This document shows, in pieces, positions 34,545 through 45,084 of a stretch of 64,000 bases of DNA. The notes under the pieces were generated by a model. The model had not been told where the DNA came from, made no database searches, and saw nothing but the letters and a program-made list of their open reading frames with translations. Made by a program: the position numbers and the translations under genes. The stretch is from Streptomyces zinciresistens K42 (GTDB taxonomy: Bacteria > Actinomycetota > Actinomycetes > Streptomycetales > Streptomycetaceae). Numbering within the stretch: the stretch's first letter is position 1; each line of letters starts with the position of its first letter. Location: the NCBI RefSeq assembly GCF_000225525.1, contig NZ_AGBF01000021.1, positions 1 to 64,000 of the forward strand, given 5' to 3'.

Positions 34545-35443
34545 AGGGCGTCGACCTCCGCCGCCGTCGGGAAGGACGCCTGCGCGCCCCGCCGGGTCAC
34601 GGCGACCGCGCCGACCTGGGCCGCGTAGGCCGCCGCCTCGGCGAGCGGGGCGCCCGTGCCGAGCCGCCAGGCGAGAGCCGCCGTGAAGGCGTCGCCCGCC
34701 CCGGTGGTGTCCACCGCGTCCACCCGTACGGCCGCGATCCGGGCCGTGCCCCGCGCCGAGGCCACCAGCGCGCCCTCGGCGCCGAGGGTCACGACCACCG
34801 AGCGCGGCCCTCTGGCCAGCAGCGCCCGCGCCCAGTCGTCCGGTGTCCCGCCGGCCGCGGTGTCACCGAGGATCACCTTCGCCTCGTGCTCGTTGACGAT
34901 CAGCGGATCGCAGGCCGCCAGCACCTCGTCGGGCAGCGGCCTCGGCGGCGAGGGGTTGAGGACGAACCGGCTGCCCTCGGCCAGGGCGCGGACCGCCTCC
35001 ACGACCGACTCCAGCGGGATCTCCAGCTGCGCCGAGACCACCCGCGACGCCCGGACGAGGCCGGCCGCGGCCCGGACGTCGGCCGGGGTGAGCCTGCCGT
35101 TGGCGCCCGGCGACACCACGATGCTGTTGTCCCCCGACGGATCCACCGTGATCAGCGCGACGCCGGTCGGCGCTCCGCCGACCAGCACGCCCGCCGTGTC
35201 GACGCCGGCCGAGCGCTGCGAGTCGAGCAGCAGCCCGCCGTGCGCGTCGTCGCCGACGCGGGCCAGCAGGGCCGTACGGGCGCCGAGCCGCGCGGCCGCG
35301 ACCGCCTGGTTGGCGCCCTTGCCGCCCGGGTGGACGGCCAGGTCGGAGCCGAGCACCGTCTCCCCGGCGCCCGGCCTGCGCTCGACACCGATCACCAGGT
35401 CGGCGTTGGCCGACCCCACGACCAGCAGGTCGTAGTCGTACAT
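34541..35443 (-). CDS. rbsK: Ribokinase
   Basis: A 300-residue PfkB-family kinase phosphorylating ribose at O5. Signatures: VVGSANADLVIGVERRPGAG, GGKGANQAVAAARLG (40-54), the ribokinase NEHEAK motif (185-190), and the anion hole/base DTTGAGD (246-252, D252). ATG start. It is separated from the transporter gene upstream by 105 bp containing a perfect 20-bp hairpin, and overlaps rbsD by 4 bp, so kinase and pyranase expression are coupled but can be set apart from transport. Confidence 0.93.
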   Translation of the reverse strand: MYDYDLLVVGSANADLVIGVERRPGAGETVLGSDLAVHPGGKGANQAVAAARLGARTALLARVGDDAHGGLLLDSQRSAGVDTAGVLVGGAPTGVALITVDPSGDNSIVVSPGANGRLTPADVRAAAGLVRASRVVSAQLEIPLESVVEAVRALAEGSRFVLNPSPPRPLPDEVLAACDPLIVNEHEAKVILGDTAAGGTPDDWARALLARGPRSVVVTLGAEGALVASARGTARIAAVRVDAVDTTGAGDAFTAALAWRLGTGAPLAEAAAYAAQVGAVAVTRRGAQASFPTAAEVDAL

Positions 35444-35474
35444 GAGGTTGCTCCCCTGATCAGATCCCCGTGGG

Positions 35475-35537
35475 GGCGTCCGGCCGGGCGGCCGCGGTCG
35501 GTTCCATGCTCCTGCGACGGCCGCCCGGCCGGACGCC
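35475..35537 (-). terminator. Perfect 20-bp intercistronic hairpin (partial terminator or mRNA stabiliser)
   Basis: 35475-35494 and 35518-35537 are exact 20-nt complements, GC-rich, with a 23-nt loop. The hairpin lies inside the ribose operon, 12 bp after the rbsCB stop and 32 bp before the rbsK start. It may reduce read-through into rbsK-rbsD or protect the 3' end of the transporter mRNA. Confidence 0.75.
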
Positions 35538-35548
35538 GTTCACCGGCG

Positions 35549-37501
35549 TCAGCCCTTGAAACCGGCCACGTTCTCCCGCGTGACCACCTTCACCGGCACC
35601 TTCACCGTCTTCTCGACCTTCTCGCCCTGGAGCGCCTTGAGGGCGTTGTCCACGGCGATCCGGCCCAGCTGGCTCGGCTGCTGCGCGACGGAGGCGTACA
35701 GGGAGCCGCCCTCGACCGCCTTCAGGCCGTCCGGCGTGCCGTCGAAGCCGACCACCGGTACCGAGGTGCCCGCCCTGGAGCCCAGCGCCTTGATCGCGCC
35801 CAGCGCCATCTCGTCGTTGGCGGCGATGACGCCCTGGACGTCCGGGTTCGCCTGGAGCAGGTTCGCCATCACGTCGAGCCCCTTGGTGCGGTCGAAGTCC
35901 GCCGGCTGCTGGGCGACGACCTTGACGCCCGGGAAGTCCCTCAGCCCTTCGGCGAAGCCCTGGGCGCGCTCACGGGCGGCGGACGTGCCCGCCTGGCCCT
36001 GGAGAATCACGATCCTGCCCTTGCCGCCGAGCTTCTCGGCGAGCGACTTCGCGGCGAGCCTGCCGCCCGCGACGTTGTCGGAGGCCACCAGGGTGTCCAC
36101 CGGCGCCTTGTTGACGCCGCGGTCCACGGCGACCACCGGGATGTCCGCCTTGCCGGCGGCCTGCACGGAGTTGCTCGCCGCGTCGGAGTCCACCGGGTTG
36201 ACGATGATCGCGCCCATGCCCGAACTGGTGAAGTTCTGCAACTGGTTGGCCTGCTGCGAGGCGTCGTTCTGCGCGTCGGTGACGGTCAGGTCCACCCCCC
36301 GCTTCCTCGCCTCGGCCTGGGCGCCCGCCCGGATCTGCACGAAGAAGGGGTTGTTGAGGGTGGACAGCGACAGGCCCATCTTCCGGTCGGACGACGAGGA
36401 GGAGCCGTTGTGCAGGAAGGAGGTCGCGCCGACGATCGCCACGGTGACGACCGCCGCGAGCGCGTACGTCCACGCCTGCCTGCCCCGGCCGCCGCCCGCA
36501 CCCGTGCCCGCCGCCACCGGGGTCGCCCCGGCCTTGCGGCGCAGTGTGTCGAAGAGCACCGCCAGCGCGATCACGACGCCGATGACGACCTGCTGCCAGA
36601 ACGCGGACACGTTCAGCAGGTTCAGGCCGTTGCGCAGCACCGCGAGGATCAGCGCGCCGATGAGCGTGCCGGACGCCTTGCCGGTGCCGCCCGCGAGGGA
36701 GGCGCCGCCGATGACGACGGCGGCGATGGCGTCGAGTTCGTAGCCGTCGGCGGCCTGGGGCTGCGCGGAGGACAGCCGCGACGCCAGCACGACACCGGCG
36801 ACGGCGGCGAACACGCCGGACAGGGCGTAGATGGCGAGCTTCTGCCGCTTCACCCGCAGTCCGGACAGGCGGGCGGCCTCCTCGTTGCCGCCGATCGCGT
36901 ACATCGAGCGGCCGATGTAGGTCCGGCCGAGCACGAAGGCGGCGACCAGCCCCATCACGATCATCACCAGGACCGGCACCGGCAGCCAGCCGCCGAGCGT
37001 GTCACCGAGGTGCGAGACCGACTCGGGGAAGGGGATCGGGGAGCCCTCGGAGATCACCAGCGACAGACCGCGGGCCACCGACAGCATGGCGAGCGTGGCG
37101 ATGAACGGCGGGAGTTTGCCGTAGGCGATGAGGAACCCGTTGACGAGACCGGCCGCGATGCCGGTCGCGACGGCGAGCACCACCGCGACGGCGACCGGGA
37201 CGCCCTGCGAGGTGGCGCTCCAGGCGAGGACGGTGGCCGACAGGGCCGCCACCGAACCGACCGACAGGTCGATGCCCGCCGAGACGATGACGAAGGTGAC
37301 GCCGAAGGCGAGCACGGCGGTCACGGCCGCCTGCACGCCGACGTTCAGCAGGTTGTCGGCGGTCAGGAAGTCGCCCGACAGCGCCGACATGGCGATGACG
37401 AGCACGATGAGCGCGGTGAGCGCGCCGTTCTCCAGCAGCAGCCGGCGTACGGCCGAGGCGCCACCGGCGCCCGATGGGCTCTTGAGCGTGTCAGCGGCCA
37501 C
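35549..37501 (-). CDS. rbsCB: Ribose ABC transporter permease fused to its substrate-binding protein
   Basis: A 650-residue natural fusion. Residues about 20-330 are a complete RbsC-type permease ([52 protein letters not shown]). A Gly/Ala linker and an extra helix ([20 protein letters not shown], about 350-370) carry the chain outside, where residues about 378-650 form a ribose-binding protein ([72 protein letters not shown]). This tethers one or two binding proteins to each transporter, instead of a separate lipoprotein. GTG start, overlapping rbsA by 11 bp. Confidence 0.92.
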   Translation of the reverse strand: MAADTLKSPSGAGGASAVRRLLLENGALTALIVLVIAMSALSGDFLTADNLLNVGVQAAVTAVLAFGVTFVIVSAGIDLSVGSVAALSATVLAWSATSQGVPVAVAVVLAVATGIAAGLVNGFLIAYGKLPPFIATLAMLSVARGLSLVISEGSPIPFPESVSHLGDTLGGWLPVPVLVMIVMGLVAAFVLGRTYIGRSMYAIGGNEEAARLSGLRVKRQKLAIYALSGVFAAVAGVVLASRLSSAQPQAADGYELDAIAAVVIGGASLAGGTGKASGTLIGALILAVLRNGLNLLNVSAFWQQVVIGVVIALAVLFDTLRRKAGATPVAAGTGAGGGRGRQAWTYALAAVVTVAIVGATSFLHNGSSSSSDRKMGLSLSTLNNPFFVQIRAGAQAEARKRGVDLTVTDAQNDASQQANQLQNFTSSGMGAIIVNPVDSDAASNSVQAAGKADIPVVAVDRGVNKAPVDTLVASDNVAGGRLAAKSLAEKLGGKGRIVILQGQAGTSAARERAQGFAEGLRDFPGVKVVAQQPADFDRTKGLDVMANLLQANPDVQGVIAANDEMALGAIKALGSRAGTSVPVVGFDGTPDGLKAVEGGSLYASVAQQPSQLGRIAVDNALKALQGEKVEKTVKVPVKVVTRENVAGFKG

Positions 37502-39032
37502 GATCGGCCTCCTTGTCGGACGTGGGGTTGTCGTCGGGGGCGGGGGGATGGCTGACGGCGAGGGCCATCACGGAGTCCTGGGTGGCCTCCTCGGCGGTCA
37601 GCTCGCCCGCGATCCGGCCCTGGGCCATCACCAGGACGCGGTCGCTCATGCCGAGCACCTCCGGCAGATCGCTGGAGATCATGACCACGGCGGCACCGGC
37701 CGCGGTGAGTTCGTTGACGAGCTGGTAGATCTCGACCTTGGCGCCGACGTCGATCCCGCGCGTGGGCTCGTCGAGGATCAGCACCCGGGTGTCGGCCAGC
37801 AGCCATTTGCCGATGACGACCTTCTGCTGGTTGCCGCCGGACAGCGTGCGCACGTGCTGGCCGAGCCCGGCCATCCGCACGCCGAGCTGCCGCGCGATCC
37901 GCGCGGCGGCCGCGCGCTGGCCCTTGAGGTCGACCAGACCCGCGCGCGTGGCCGAGCGCAGGGTCACCAGGCCGAGGTTCTCCTCGACGGAGGCGTCGAG
38001 CAGCAGGCCCTGGCCCTTGCGGTCCTCGGGCACGAGCCCGACCCCGGCCGCCAGGGCGGCGTTGACGTCATGGCGGCGCAGGGCGGTCCCGGCGACCTTC
38101 ACGGCGCCCCGGTCGTAGGGGTCCGCGCCGAACACCGCCCGCACGACCTCGGTGCGGCCGGCGCCGACCAGTCCGGCGATGCCGACCACCTCGCCGGCGT
38201 GCACCTCGAAGCTGATGTCGTCGAAGACGCCGTCGCGGGTCAGCCCCTCGACGGAGAGCAGCGCGGCCCCCGTCCCGGCGCGCTCCCGCGGGTACTGCTG
38301 GTCGATCGAGCGGCCCACCATCAGCCGTACGAGTTCGTCCTCGGGCGTGCGGGCCGGGACCTGGCCGACGCTGCGGCCGTCCCGGATCACCGTCACGCGG
38401 TCGCCCAGGGCGGCGATCTCCTCCAGGTGGTGGGTGATGAAGACGATGCCGACGCCGTCCTCGCGCAGCCTGCGCACGATCGCGAAGAGCTTGTCGACCT
38501 CCTCGGAGGTGAGCACGGCGGTCGGCTCGTCCATGATCAGCACGCGCGCGTCCAGGCTGAGCGCCTTGGCGATCTCCACCATCTGAAGGCGCGCGATGCC
38601 CAGTTCCCGCACCAGCGCGCGGGGCGAGACGCTGACGCCGACCCGCTTCAGCAGGACCTCCGCGTCGGCCTCCATGCGCCGCCGGTCGATCATCCCGAAG
38701 CGGCGCGGCTGGCGGCCCAGGAAGATGTTCTCGGCGACGGTGAGGTCGGGGACGAGGTTGAACTCCTGGTAGATGGTGGTGATCCCGAGGCGCTCGGAGT
38801 CCTGCGCGCCGTGGATGCGCACCTCCTCGCCGTCGACGACGATCCGCCCGGCGTCGGGGGTGTAGGCACCGGAGAGCATCTTGATCAGCGTGCTCTTGCC
38901 CGCGCCGTTCTCGCCGAGGAGCACATGCACCTCGCCGCGCCGCAGGTCGAAGTCGACGCCGTCCAGCGCGACCACGCCGGGGAAGGTCTTGCGGATGCCC
39001 TCGATGCGCAGCAACTCGTTGCGGTCGCTCAC
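37491..39032 (-). CDS. rbsA: Ribose ABC transporter ATP-binding protein
   Basis: A 513-residue duplicated ATPase of the carbohydrate uptake-2 type. The N-terminal half has Walker [10 protein letters not shown] and Walker [10 protein letters not shown], with the first signature altered to LGIARLQ. The C-terminal half has degenerate Walker [10 protein letters not shown], signature LSGGNQQK and [12 protein letters not shown], the usual asymmetry of RbsA/MglA. GTG start at 39032 with AGGAG upstream, overlapping the regulator stop by 4 bp. Powers ribose import through the fused permease. Confidence 0.93.
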   Translation of the reverse strand: MSDRNELLRIEGIRKTFPGVVALDGVDFDLRRGEVHVLLGENGAGKSTLIKMLSGAYTPDAGRIVVDGEEVRIHGAQDSERLGITTIYQEFNLVPDLTVAENIFLGRQPRRFGMIDRRRMEADAEVLLKRVGVSVSPRALVRELGIARLQMVEIAKALSLDARVLIMDEPTAVLTSEEVDKLFAIVRRLREDGVGIVFITHHLEEIAALGDRVTVIRDGRSVGQVPARTPEDELVRLMVGRSIDQQYPRERAGTGAALLSVEGLTRDGVFDDISFEVHAGEVVGIAGLVGAGRTEVVRAVFGADPYDRGAVKVAGTALRRHDVNAALAAGVGLVPEDRKGQGLLLDASVEENLGLVTLRSATRAGLVDLKGQRAAAARIARQLGVRMAGLGQHVRTLSGGNQQKVVIGKWLLADTRVLILDEPTRGIDVGAKVEIYQLVNELTAAGAAVVMISSDLPEVLGMSDRVLVMAQGRIAGELTAEEATQDSVMALAVSHPPAPDDNPTSDKEADRGR

Positions 39033-40057
39033 GACGTGCTCCTGTTCTTCGCGGGGTTCTCGGCGGGCGGGGCGCCGCAGGAGCGGCGCACGACGAGCCG
39101 GGCGGGCAGCGTCACGGACGCCCCGGGCCGCCCCTCCACCCGGTCGACGAGGGCCCGTACGGCGGCCCGGCCCAGCTCGCCCGTCGGCTGGGCGATCGCC
39201 GTGACCGGCGGATCGGTGTGCACGAACCACCGGATGTCGTCGAACGCCGCCAGGGCGATGTCCCGCGGCACGCGCAGCCCGCGCGCGCGGACGGCGTCCA
39301 GCGCGCCGAGCGCCATCAGGTTGTCGGCCGCGAAGACGACCTCGGGCGGCTCGGGGAGGTCGAGGAAGCCCTCGGTGACCCGCCGGCCGCTCTCGGCCTG
39401 GAAGTCGCCCTGCCCGACGTAGGCGCCGGGAAGGTCGAGGCCGTACAGGGCGAGCGCCTCGCGGAAGGCGTCGACGCGTTCGCGGCCGGTCGTGGTCGCC
39501 GCAGGTCCGGCGATGATCGCGAGCCGCCGGTGCCCGAGCCCGTGCAGGTGGGCCACGAGGTCCCGGACGGCGGCTCGCCCGTCGGACCGCACCACCGGCA
39601 CGTCCACCCCGGGGATCCACCGGTCGACGAACACCATCGGCGTCCCCCCGCGCGCGGCGTCCAGCATCAGCGGCGAGCCGCCGTCGGTGGGGGAGACCAG
39701 CAGACCGTCGATCCGGCGGTCGAGCAGGGTGCGGACGTGATGGTCCTGGAGGTCGGGCCGCTCGTCGGCGTTGCCGATGATGACGCTGTAGCCGAGCGCG
39801 CGGGCCTCCTCCTCGACGGAGCGGGCCAGTTCGGTGAAGTAGGGGTTCATCACGTCGCTGATGACCAGGCCCAGGGTGCGGGTCTGGTCGGTGCGCAGGG
39901 AGCGCGCGACGGCGTTGGGGCGGTAGTCCAGATCCCGCACGGCCGCCAGCACGCGCGTGCGTGCCGCGGCGCTGACCGACGGATGGTCGTTCAGGACGCG
40001 CGAGACCGTGGCGACGGAGACCCCCGCCGCCGCGGCGACGTCCTTGATGCTCGCCAT
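39029..40057 (-). CDS. rbsR: LacI-family repressor of the ribose operon
   Basis: A 342-residue LacI-type repressor: HTH MASIKDVAAAAGVSVATVSR and hinge YRPNAVARSLRTDQT, then a ribose-binding-protein-like sensor domain (VISDVMNPYFTELARSVEEE, VSPTDGGSP, FAADNLMALGALDAV, AFDDIRWFVHTDPPVTAIAQ). It is the first gene of the operon it should repress, with two operator copies just upstream of its start. Ribose or a phosphate derivative is the expected inducer. Confidence 0.92.
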   Translation of the reverse strand: MASIKDVAAAAGVSVATVSRVLNDHPSVSAAARTRVLAAVRDLDYRPNAVARSLRTDQTRTLGLVISDVMNPYFTELARSVEEEARALGYSVIIGNADERPDLQDHHVRTLLDRRIDGLLVSPTDGGSPLMLDAARGGTPMVFVDRWIPGVDVPVVRSDGRAAVRDLVAHLHGLGHRRLAIIAGPAATTTGRERVDAFREALALYGLDLPGAYVGQGDFQAESGRRVTEGFLDLPEPPEVVFAADNLMALGALDAVRARGLRVPRDIALAAFDDIRWFVHTDPPVTAIAQPTGELGRAAVRALVDRVEGRPGASVTLPARLVVRRSCGAPPAENPAKNRSTS

Positions 40058-40502
40058 CGGCGCCCCACCTCCTCGTGGAATGCATGGAATCGATTACATC
40101 GACGTGTACTGAGGATTGGAAACGATTACACGCGGGTTAATCAAGCCCTCAACCACATCCCGAGACCGGATCGTGATGTCGCGGGGCGGTCGGGGTGGGG
40201 TGTCGGGAGAGGCGGTCGGGAGGGTGCGGTCGGGAGGGTGCGGTCGGGCTGGGACGGGTCGCCCCGGGTGCGGGTGCGGGTGCGGGCGCGGGGCCAGTGC
40301 GGGGGTGACCCGAGGTCCGGGGCGGGGACGGCGGGTCCCGGGACCGCGCGCACCGGGACGGCGGGTTCCGGCCGCCGCGTCCCGTGACCGCGCGCACCGG
40401 CCTGCCGCGCCCCGGTCCGCCGCGCCCCGGAGCGGCGGGTTCCGGGCGCCCGCCCTTTCGGGCCCGTCCCGCGATGTCGGACCCGGGCGGTAGCGTCGGA
40501 TC
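40058..40502. other. Gap between rbsR and recD2 with operators and GC-rich microsatellites
   Basis: Besides the RbsR sites, 40217-40244 has a 14-bp unit cgggagggtgcggt twice in tandem, and 40265-40283 holds three cgggtg units. The rest is extremely G-rich and holds the recD2 promoter. No coding frame with proper start was found. Confidence 0.5.
40085..40130. promoter_or_regulatory. Two RbsR operator copies
   Basis: tggaatcgattaca (40085-40098) and tggaaacgattaca (40117-40130) are nearly identical 14-mers in the same orientation, 32 bp apart (three helical turns). They resemble LacI-family half-palindromes centred on cgatt and lie 28-73 bp upstream of the rbsR start. Confidence 0.75.
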
Positions 40503-42794
40503 ATGTCCAATCAGGCGGGGACCTCCGCGGGTGAGCCACGACTGGCCGTGCTCGAAGGCGTCCTGGAGCGCATCACCTACGCCAACGAGGAGAACGGCTA
40601 CACGGTCGCCCGGGTCGACACCGGCCGCGGCGGCGGCGACCTCCTGACGGTGGTCGGCGCGCTGCTCGGCGCCCAGGTCGGCGAGTCGCTGCGGATGGAG
40701 GGCCGCTGGGGCTCCCACCCGCAGTACGGCAAGCAGTTCACCGTGGAGAACTACACGACCGTGCTCCCCGCCACGGTCCAGGGCATCCGCCGTTACCTCG
40801 GCTCCGGCCTGGTCAAGGGCATCGGCCCGGTCTTCGCGGACCGCATCACCCGCCACTTCGGCATGGACACGCTGAAGATCATCGAGGAGGAGCCCAAGCG
40901 CCTGGTCGAGGTCCCCGGCCTCGGCCCCAAGCGCACCAGGAAGATCGCCGAGGCGTGGGAGGAGCAGAAGGCGATCAAGGAGGTCATGCTCTTCCTCCAG
41001 ACCGTGGAGGTGTCCACCTCCATCGCCGTGCGGATCTACAAGAAGTACGGCGACGCCTCGATCTCCGTCGTCAAGGACCAGCCCTACCGTCTCGCGGCCG
41101 ACGTCTGGGGCATCGGCTTCCTCACCGCCGACCGGATCGCCCAGTCCGTCGGCATCCCGCACGACAGCCCGGAGCGCGTCAAGGCGGGCCTGCAGTACGC
41201 CCTGTCGCAGGCCACCGACCAGGGCAACTGCTATCTCCCCGAGGAGCAGCTGATCAAGGACGGGGTCAAGCTCCTCCAGGTCGACACCGGGCTGGTCATC
41301 GAGTGCCTCGCGGAGCTCGCGCGGGTCCCGGAGGACGGCGGCGACCCGGGGGTCGTCCGGGAGAAGGTGCCCGGTCCCGACGGCGACGCCGAGCCGGTGA
41401 CGGCCGTGTACCTGGTCCCCTTCCACCGGGCCGAACTCTCCCTGTCGGCCCAGGTGTTGCGCCTGCTGCGCACCGACGAGGACCGGATGCCCGCGTTCCG
41501 TGACGTGGACTGGGGGAAGGCGCTGGGCTGGCTGAGGGGGCGGACCGGAGTGGACCTCGCCCCCGAGCAGGAGGCCGCCGTCAGGCTGGCGCTCACCGAG
41601 AAGGTGGCCGTGCTGACCGGCGGCCCCGGCTGCGGGAAGTCCTTCACCGTGCGCTCGATCGTGGAGCTGGCGCGCGCCCGCGGGGCGGAGGTCGTCCTGG
41701 CCGCCCCCACCGGCCGCGCCGCCAAGCGTCTCGCCGAGCTCACGGGCGCGCAGGCGTCCACCGTCCACCGCCTGCTGGAGCTCAGGCCGGGCGGTGACGC
41801 GGCCTACGACCGCGACCGGCCGCTCCAGGCCGACCTGGTGGTGGTCGACGAGGCGTCCATGCTGGATCTGCTGCTGGCCAACAAGCTGGTCAAGGCCGTT
41901 CCGCCGGGTGCGCACCTGCTCTTCGTCGGCGATGTGGACCAGTTGCCCAGCGTGGGCGCGGGCGAGGTGCTCAGGGATCTGCTCGCCGAGCGCGGACCCG
42001 TCCCCGCCGTGCGGCTCACGCGGGTCTTCCGCCAGGCCCAGCAGTCCGGCGTGGTGACCAACGCGCACCGGATCAACGCCGGGCGGCATCCGGTCACGGA
42101 CGGCATGAAGGACTTCTTCCTCTTCGTCGAGGACGACACCGAGGCCGCCGGACGGCTCACGGTGGACGTGGCGGCCCGCCGGATCCCGGCCAAGTTCGGC
42201 CTCGATCCGCGCCGGGACATCCAGGTGCTCGCGCCCATGCACCGCGGCCCGGCCGGCGCCGGCACGCTCAACGGGCTGCTCCAGCAGGCCATCACCCCCG
42301 GCCGCCCCGATCTGGCGGAGAAGCGGTTCGGCGGCCGGGTCTTCCGCGTCGGCGACAAGGTCACCCAGATCCGCAACAACTACGACAAGGGCGAGAACGG
42401 CGTCTTCAACGGCACCGTGGGCGTCGTCACCTCGCTCGACCCGGTCGACCAGCGCCTGACGGTGCTGACGGACGAGGACGAGGAGGTGCCGTACGACTTC
42501 GACGAACTGGACGAGCTGGCCCACGCGTACGCGGTGACCATCCACCGTTCGCAGGGAAGCGAATATCCCGCGGTCGTGATCCCCGTCACGACGGGAGCAT
42601 GGATGATGCTCCAGCGCAACCTGCTCTACACGGCGGTGACCCGGGCCAAGCGGCTGGTCGTCCTCGTCGGTTCGCGCAGGGCCATCGGCCAGGCGGTGCG
42701 CACGATGTCGGCGGGCCGGCGCTGCACGGCACTGGACTTCCGGCTCGCGGGCGGCGGAACCTCGGAGCGGACCCTTTCGCGCGCACCCGGCTGA
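40503..42794 (+). CDS. recD2: RecD2-type DNA helicase
   Basis: A 763-residue SF1B 5'-3' helicase with the RecD2 layout: an about 100-residue OB-like N-terminal domain (VLERITYANEENGYTVARVD), helix-hairpin-helix repeats (YLGSGLVKGIGPVFADRITR, VPGLGPKRTRKIAEAW, DVWGIGFLTADRIA), then motor motifs: Walker A GGPGCGKS (373-380), LAAPTGRAAKRL, VVVDEASM (D449, E450), GDVDQLPSVGAGEVL, TRVFRQ, and the C-terminal TIHRSQGSEYPAVVIP and LLYTAVTRAKR. RecD2 works without RecBC and is linked to repair and replication-fork processing. ATG start. Confidence 0.93.
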   Translation: MSNQAGTSAGEPRLAVLEGVLERITYANEENGYTVARVDTGRGGGDLLTVVGALLGAQVGESLRMEGRWGSHPQYGKQFTVENYTTVLPATVQGIRRYLGSGLVKGIGPVFADRITRHFGMDTLKIIEEEPKRLVEVPGLGPKRTRKIAEAWEEQKAIKEVMLFLQTVEVSTSIAVRIYKKYGDASISVVKDQPYRLAADVWGIGFLTADRIAQSVGIPHDSPERVKAGLQYALSQATDQGNCYLPEEQLIKDGVKLLQVDTGLVIECLAELARVPEDGGDPGVVREKVPGPDGDAEPVTAVYLVPFHRAELSLSAQVLRLLRTDEDRMPAFRDVDWGKALGWLRGRTGVDLAPEQEAAVRLALTEKVAVLTGGPGCGKSFTVRSIVELARARGAEVVLAAPTGRAAKRLAELTGAQASTVHRLLELRPGGDAAYDRDRPLQADLVVVDEASMLDLLLANKLVKAVPPGAHLLFVGDVDQLPSVGAGEVLRDLLAERGPVPAVRLTRVFRQAQQSGVVTNAHRINAGRHPVTDGMKDFFLFVEDDTEAAGRLTVDVAARRIPAKFGLDPRRDIQVLAPMHRGPAGAGTLNGLLQQAITPGRPDLAEKRFGGRVFRVGDKVTQIRNNYDKGENGVFNGTVGVVTSLDPVDQRLTVLTDEDEEVPYDFDELDELAHAYAVTIHRSQGSEYPAVVIPVTTGAWMMLQRNLLYTAVTRAKRLVVLVGSRRAIGQAVRTMSAGRRCTALDFRLAGGGTSERTLSRAPG

Positions 42795-42858
42795 CCTGCC
42801 GGTTCGTGAGGCGGCGAAAAAAATGATCGATCAAACGAGTCGTGAAGGTCACAGAGCA

Positions 42859-42915
42859 CTTCCCGTGAGGGAAGACACGGTGCAGGATGGCAAGTTGGCG
42901 GCACTCAGTGCCGCC
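42859..42915 (+). promoter_or_regulatory. Structured citA 5' leader
   Basis: Two small perfect hairpins: cttccc/gggaag (42859-42864 with 42869-42874) and ggcggcac/gtgccgcc (42897-42904 with 42908-42915). They lie 109-165 bp before the citA start, probably within the untranslated leader. The region is less GC-rich than flanking genes. Confidence 0.4.
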
Positions 42916-43015
42916 AATAGGCCCAATGGTCGACCCCGAGTGCACTCTCCTGAGCCGAATGGGGGAGGGTAGAGACAGTCAGGGCAACCTCGAAGATGAG
43001 GCACAACGTCGGTGA
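42887..43015 (+). CDS. Possible 42-aa leader ORF of citA
   Basis: An ATG at 42887, 5 nt after gcagg, opens a frame of 42 codons (begins MASWRHSVPPIGPMVDPECT) ending at TGA 43013-43015, inside the gtgagggaagac sequence that serves as the citA ribosome site. The same gtgagggaagac occurs at 42865-42876, just before this ATG. A perfect hairpin (42897-42904 with 42908-42915) lies at its beginning. Third-position GC is low, so it may not encode a selected protein; its position suggests a regulatory leader. Confidence 0.3.
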   Translation: MASWRHSVPPIGPMVDPECTLLSRMGEGRDSQGNLEDEAQRR

Positions 43016-43023
43016 GGGAAGAC

Positions 43024-44313
<1,290 letters not shown>

Positions 44314-44495
44314 CCCCGCCCTCGCCCTGACCGGAGCCTCGTGCCTGACATGGTTGGGTACGGGGCTCTCGCATGTCCGGGGCCGGACGCATCCCCTGGG
44401 GCGGGCCGGGCGGCCGGACCGCGGTGGCGGCGCGGCGTGCGGGGGGGGCGGGGGAGGCGCGGCGGCGGGTGCCCGGCCGCTGAAGCCGTCCGGAA

Positions 44496-44537
44496 GAAGT
44501 GGTCCCGGTGAAGTGGTCCGGGTGAAGTGGTCCGGGA
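44496..44537. repeat. Three tandem 14-bp units downstream of citA
   Basis: gaagtggtcccggt (44496-44509), gaagtggtccgggt (44510-44523) and gaagtggtccggga (44524-44537) are tandem near-identical copies. Their function is unknown. They border the 3' end of the candidate small RNA. Confidence 0.8.
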
Positions 44538-44564
44538 GAAGAAGTTCAGGAGGAGGGGGTCGGG

Positions 44565-44735
44565 GGAAGCAGAAGGCGCCCTGGCGGCGGTCCCCCCACG
44601 GGCCGACGTCCAGGGCGCCTTCCCATGTCCCGGTGCGGATTCCCCCCACGGGATCCGGCCGGGCGTCTGTGAGGACAGCGCCTGAATCGCTGTTTGAGTA
44701 CATCGAGCCGAACTCGTCGTACTCATGTATGAGGT
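44565..44735 (-). ncRNA. Candidate small RNA antiparallel to citA (3' of citA)
   Basis: On the minus strand, a hairpin with nested stems (tgagtac 44695-44701 with gtactca 44719-44725, plus cgag/ctcg inside) is followed by about 100 nt and a strong 13-bp terminator-like stem (44572-44584 with 44610-44622) and a pyrimidine-rich run. catacat at 44725-44731 could be a -10. No coding frame with normal codon bias fits. A small RNA named scr2736c was reported near citA in S. coelicolor (from memory), which agrees in place and strand. Exact ends are guesses. Confidence 0.35.
44572..44622. terminator. Terminator-like stem-loop downstream of citA
   Basis: gaaggcgccctgg (44572-44584) and ccagggcgccttc (44610-44622) form a perfect 13-bp stem with a 25-nt loop. 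It can stop citA transcripts and, on the other strand, the candidate small RNA. Confidence 0.7.
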
Positions 44736-45084
44736 TGTGGTGCGGTCTGCCGGGACAGCGCACGGTCGGGAGGGCCGCTCAAAGCTTCCCGAAGTGCGTG
44801 CCCCGGCAACGCGACTCTGAGGAAGTCCCCCAAGACATCCCCAGACGCCAGCAGACGCCCCCCAAGACGTCGTCTGACATCGCCAACTTAGACCTTCGAA
44901 TCCCTTCGATGGTTACGTTCACAGCACTGTGATCTGCGTCTCTTGCATTTGTCCGTTAGGTGCGCAAGAGCCCGGGTACGCCGACCGGGACCCCAGCGTA
45001 AGGATGATGCGTGAGCCTTGTGAAGAGCTTATGTGAGCCTGGCGCCGGACTCCAGAGGGGTCCGGGAGGGTTCTTCCCGCGAAT

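Larger units (their letters stand above)
44314..45084. other. 771-bp gap between citA and copA
   Basis: Contains the tandem repeat, the terminator and the small RNA candidate listed separately. The right third (44840-45010) is AT-richer than average and has a 12-bp palindrome cacagcactgtg (44920-44931) and an inverted repeat ctcttgc/gcaagag (44940-44946 with 44964-44970). This looks like a promoter or RNA region, but no gene could be assigned. Confidence 0.45.

Noticed and set aside
40149-42545. Long minus-strand open frame over recD2
   Set aside because: Shadow of the helicase gene caused by extreme third-position GC; no motifs or ribosome site.
44354-44932. Plus-strand 192-codon frame downstream of citA
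   Set aside because: It spans a tandem repeat, a terminator stem and AT-richer DNA with no codon bias or ribosome site.
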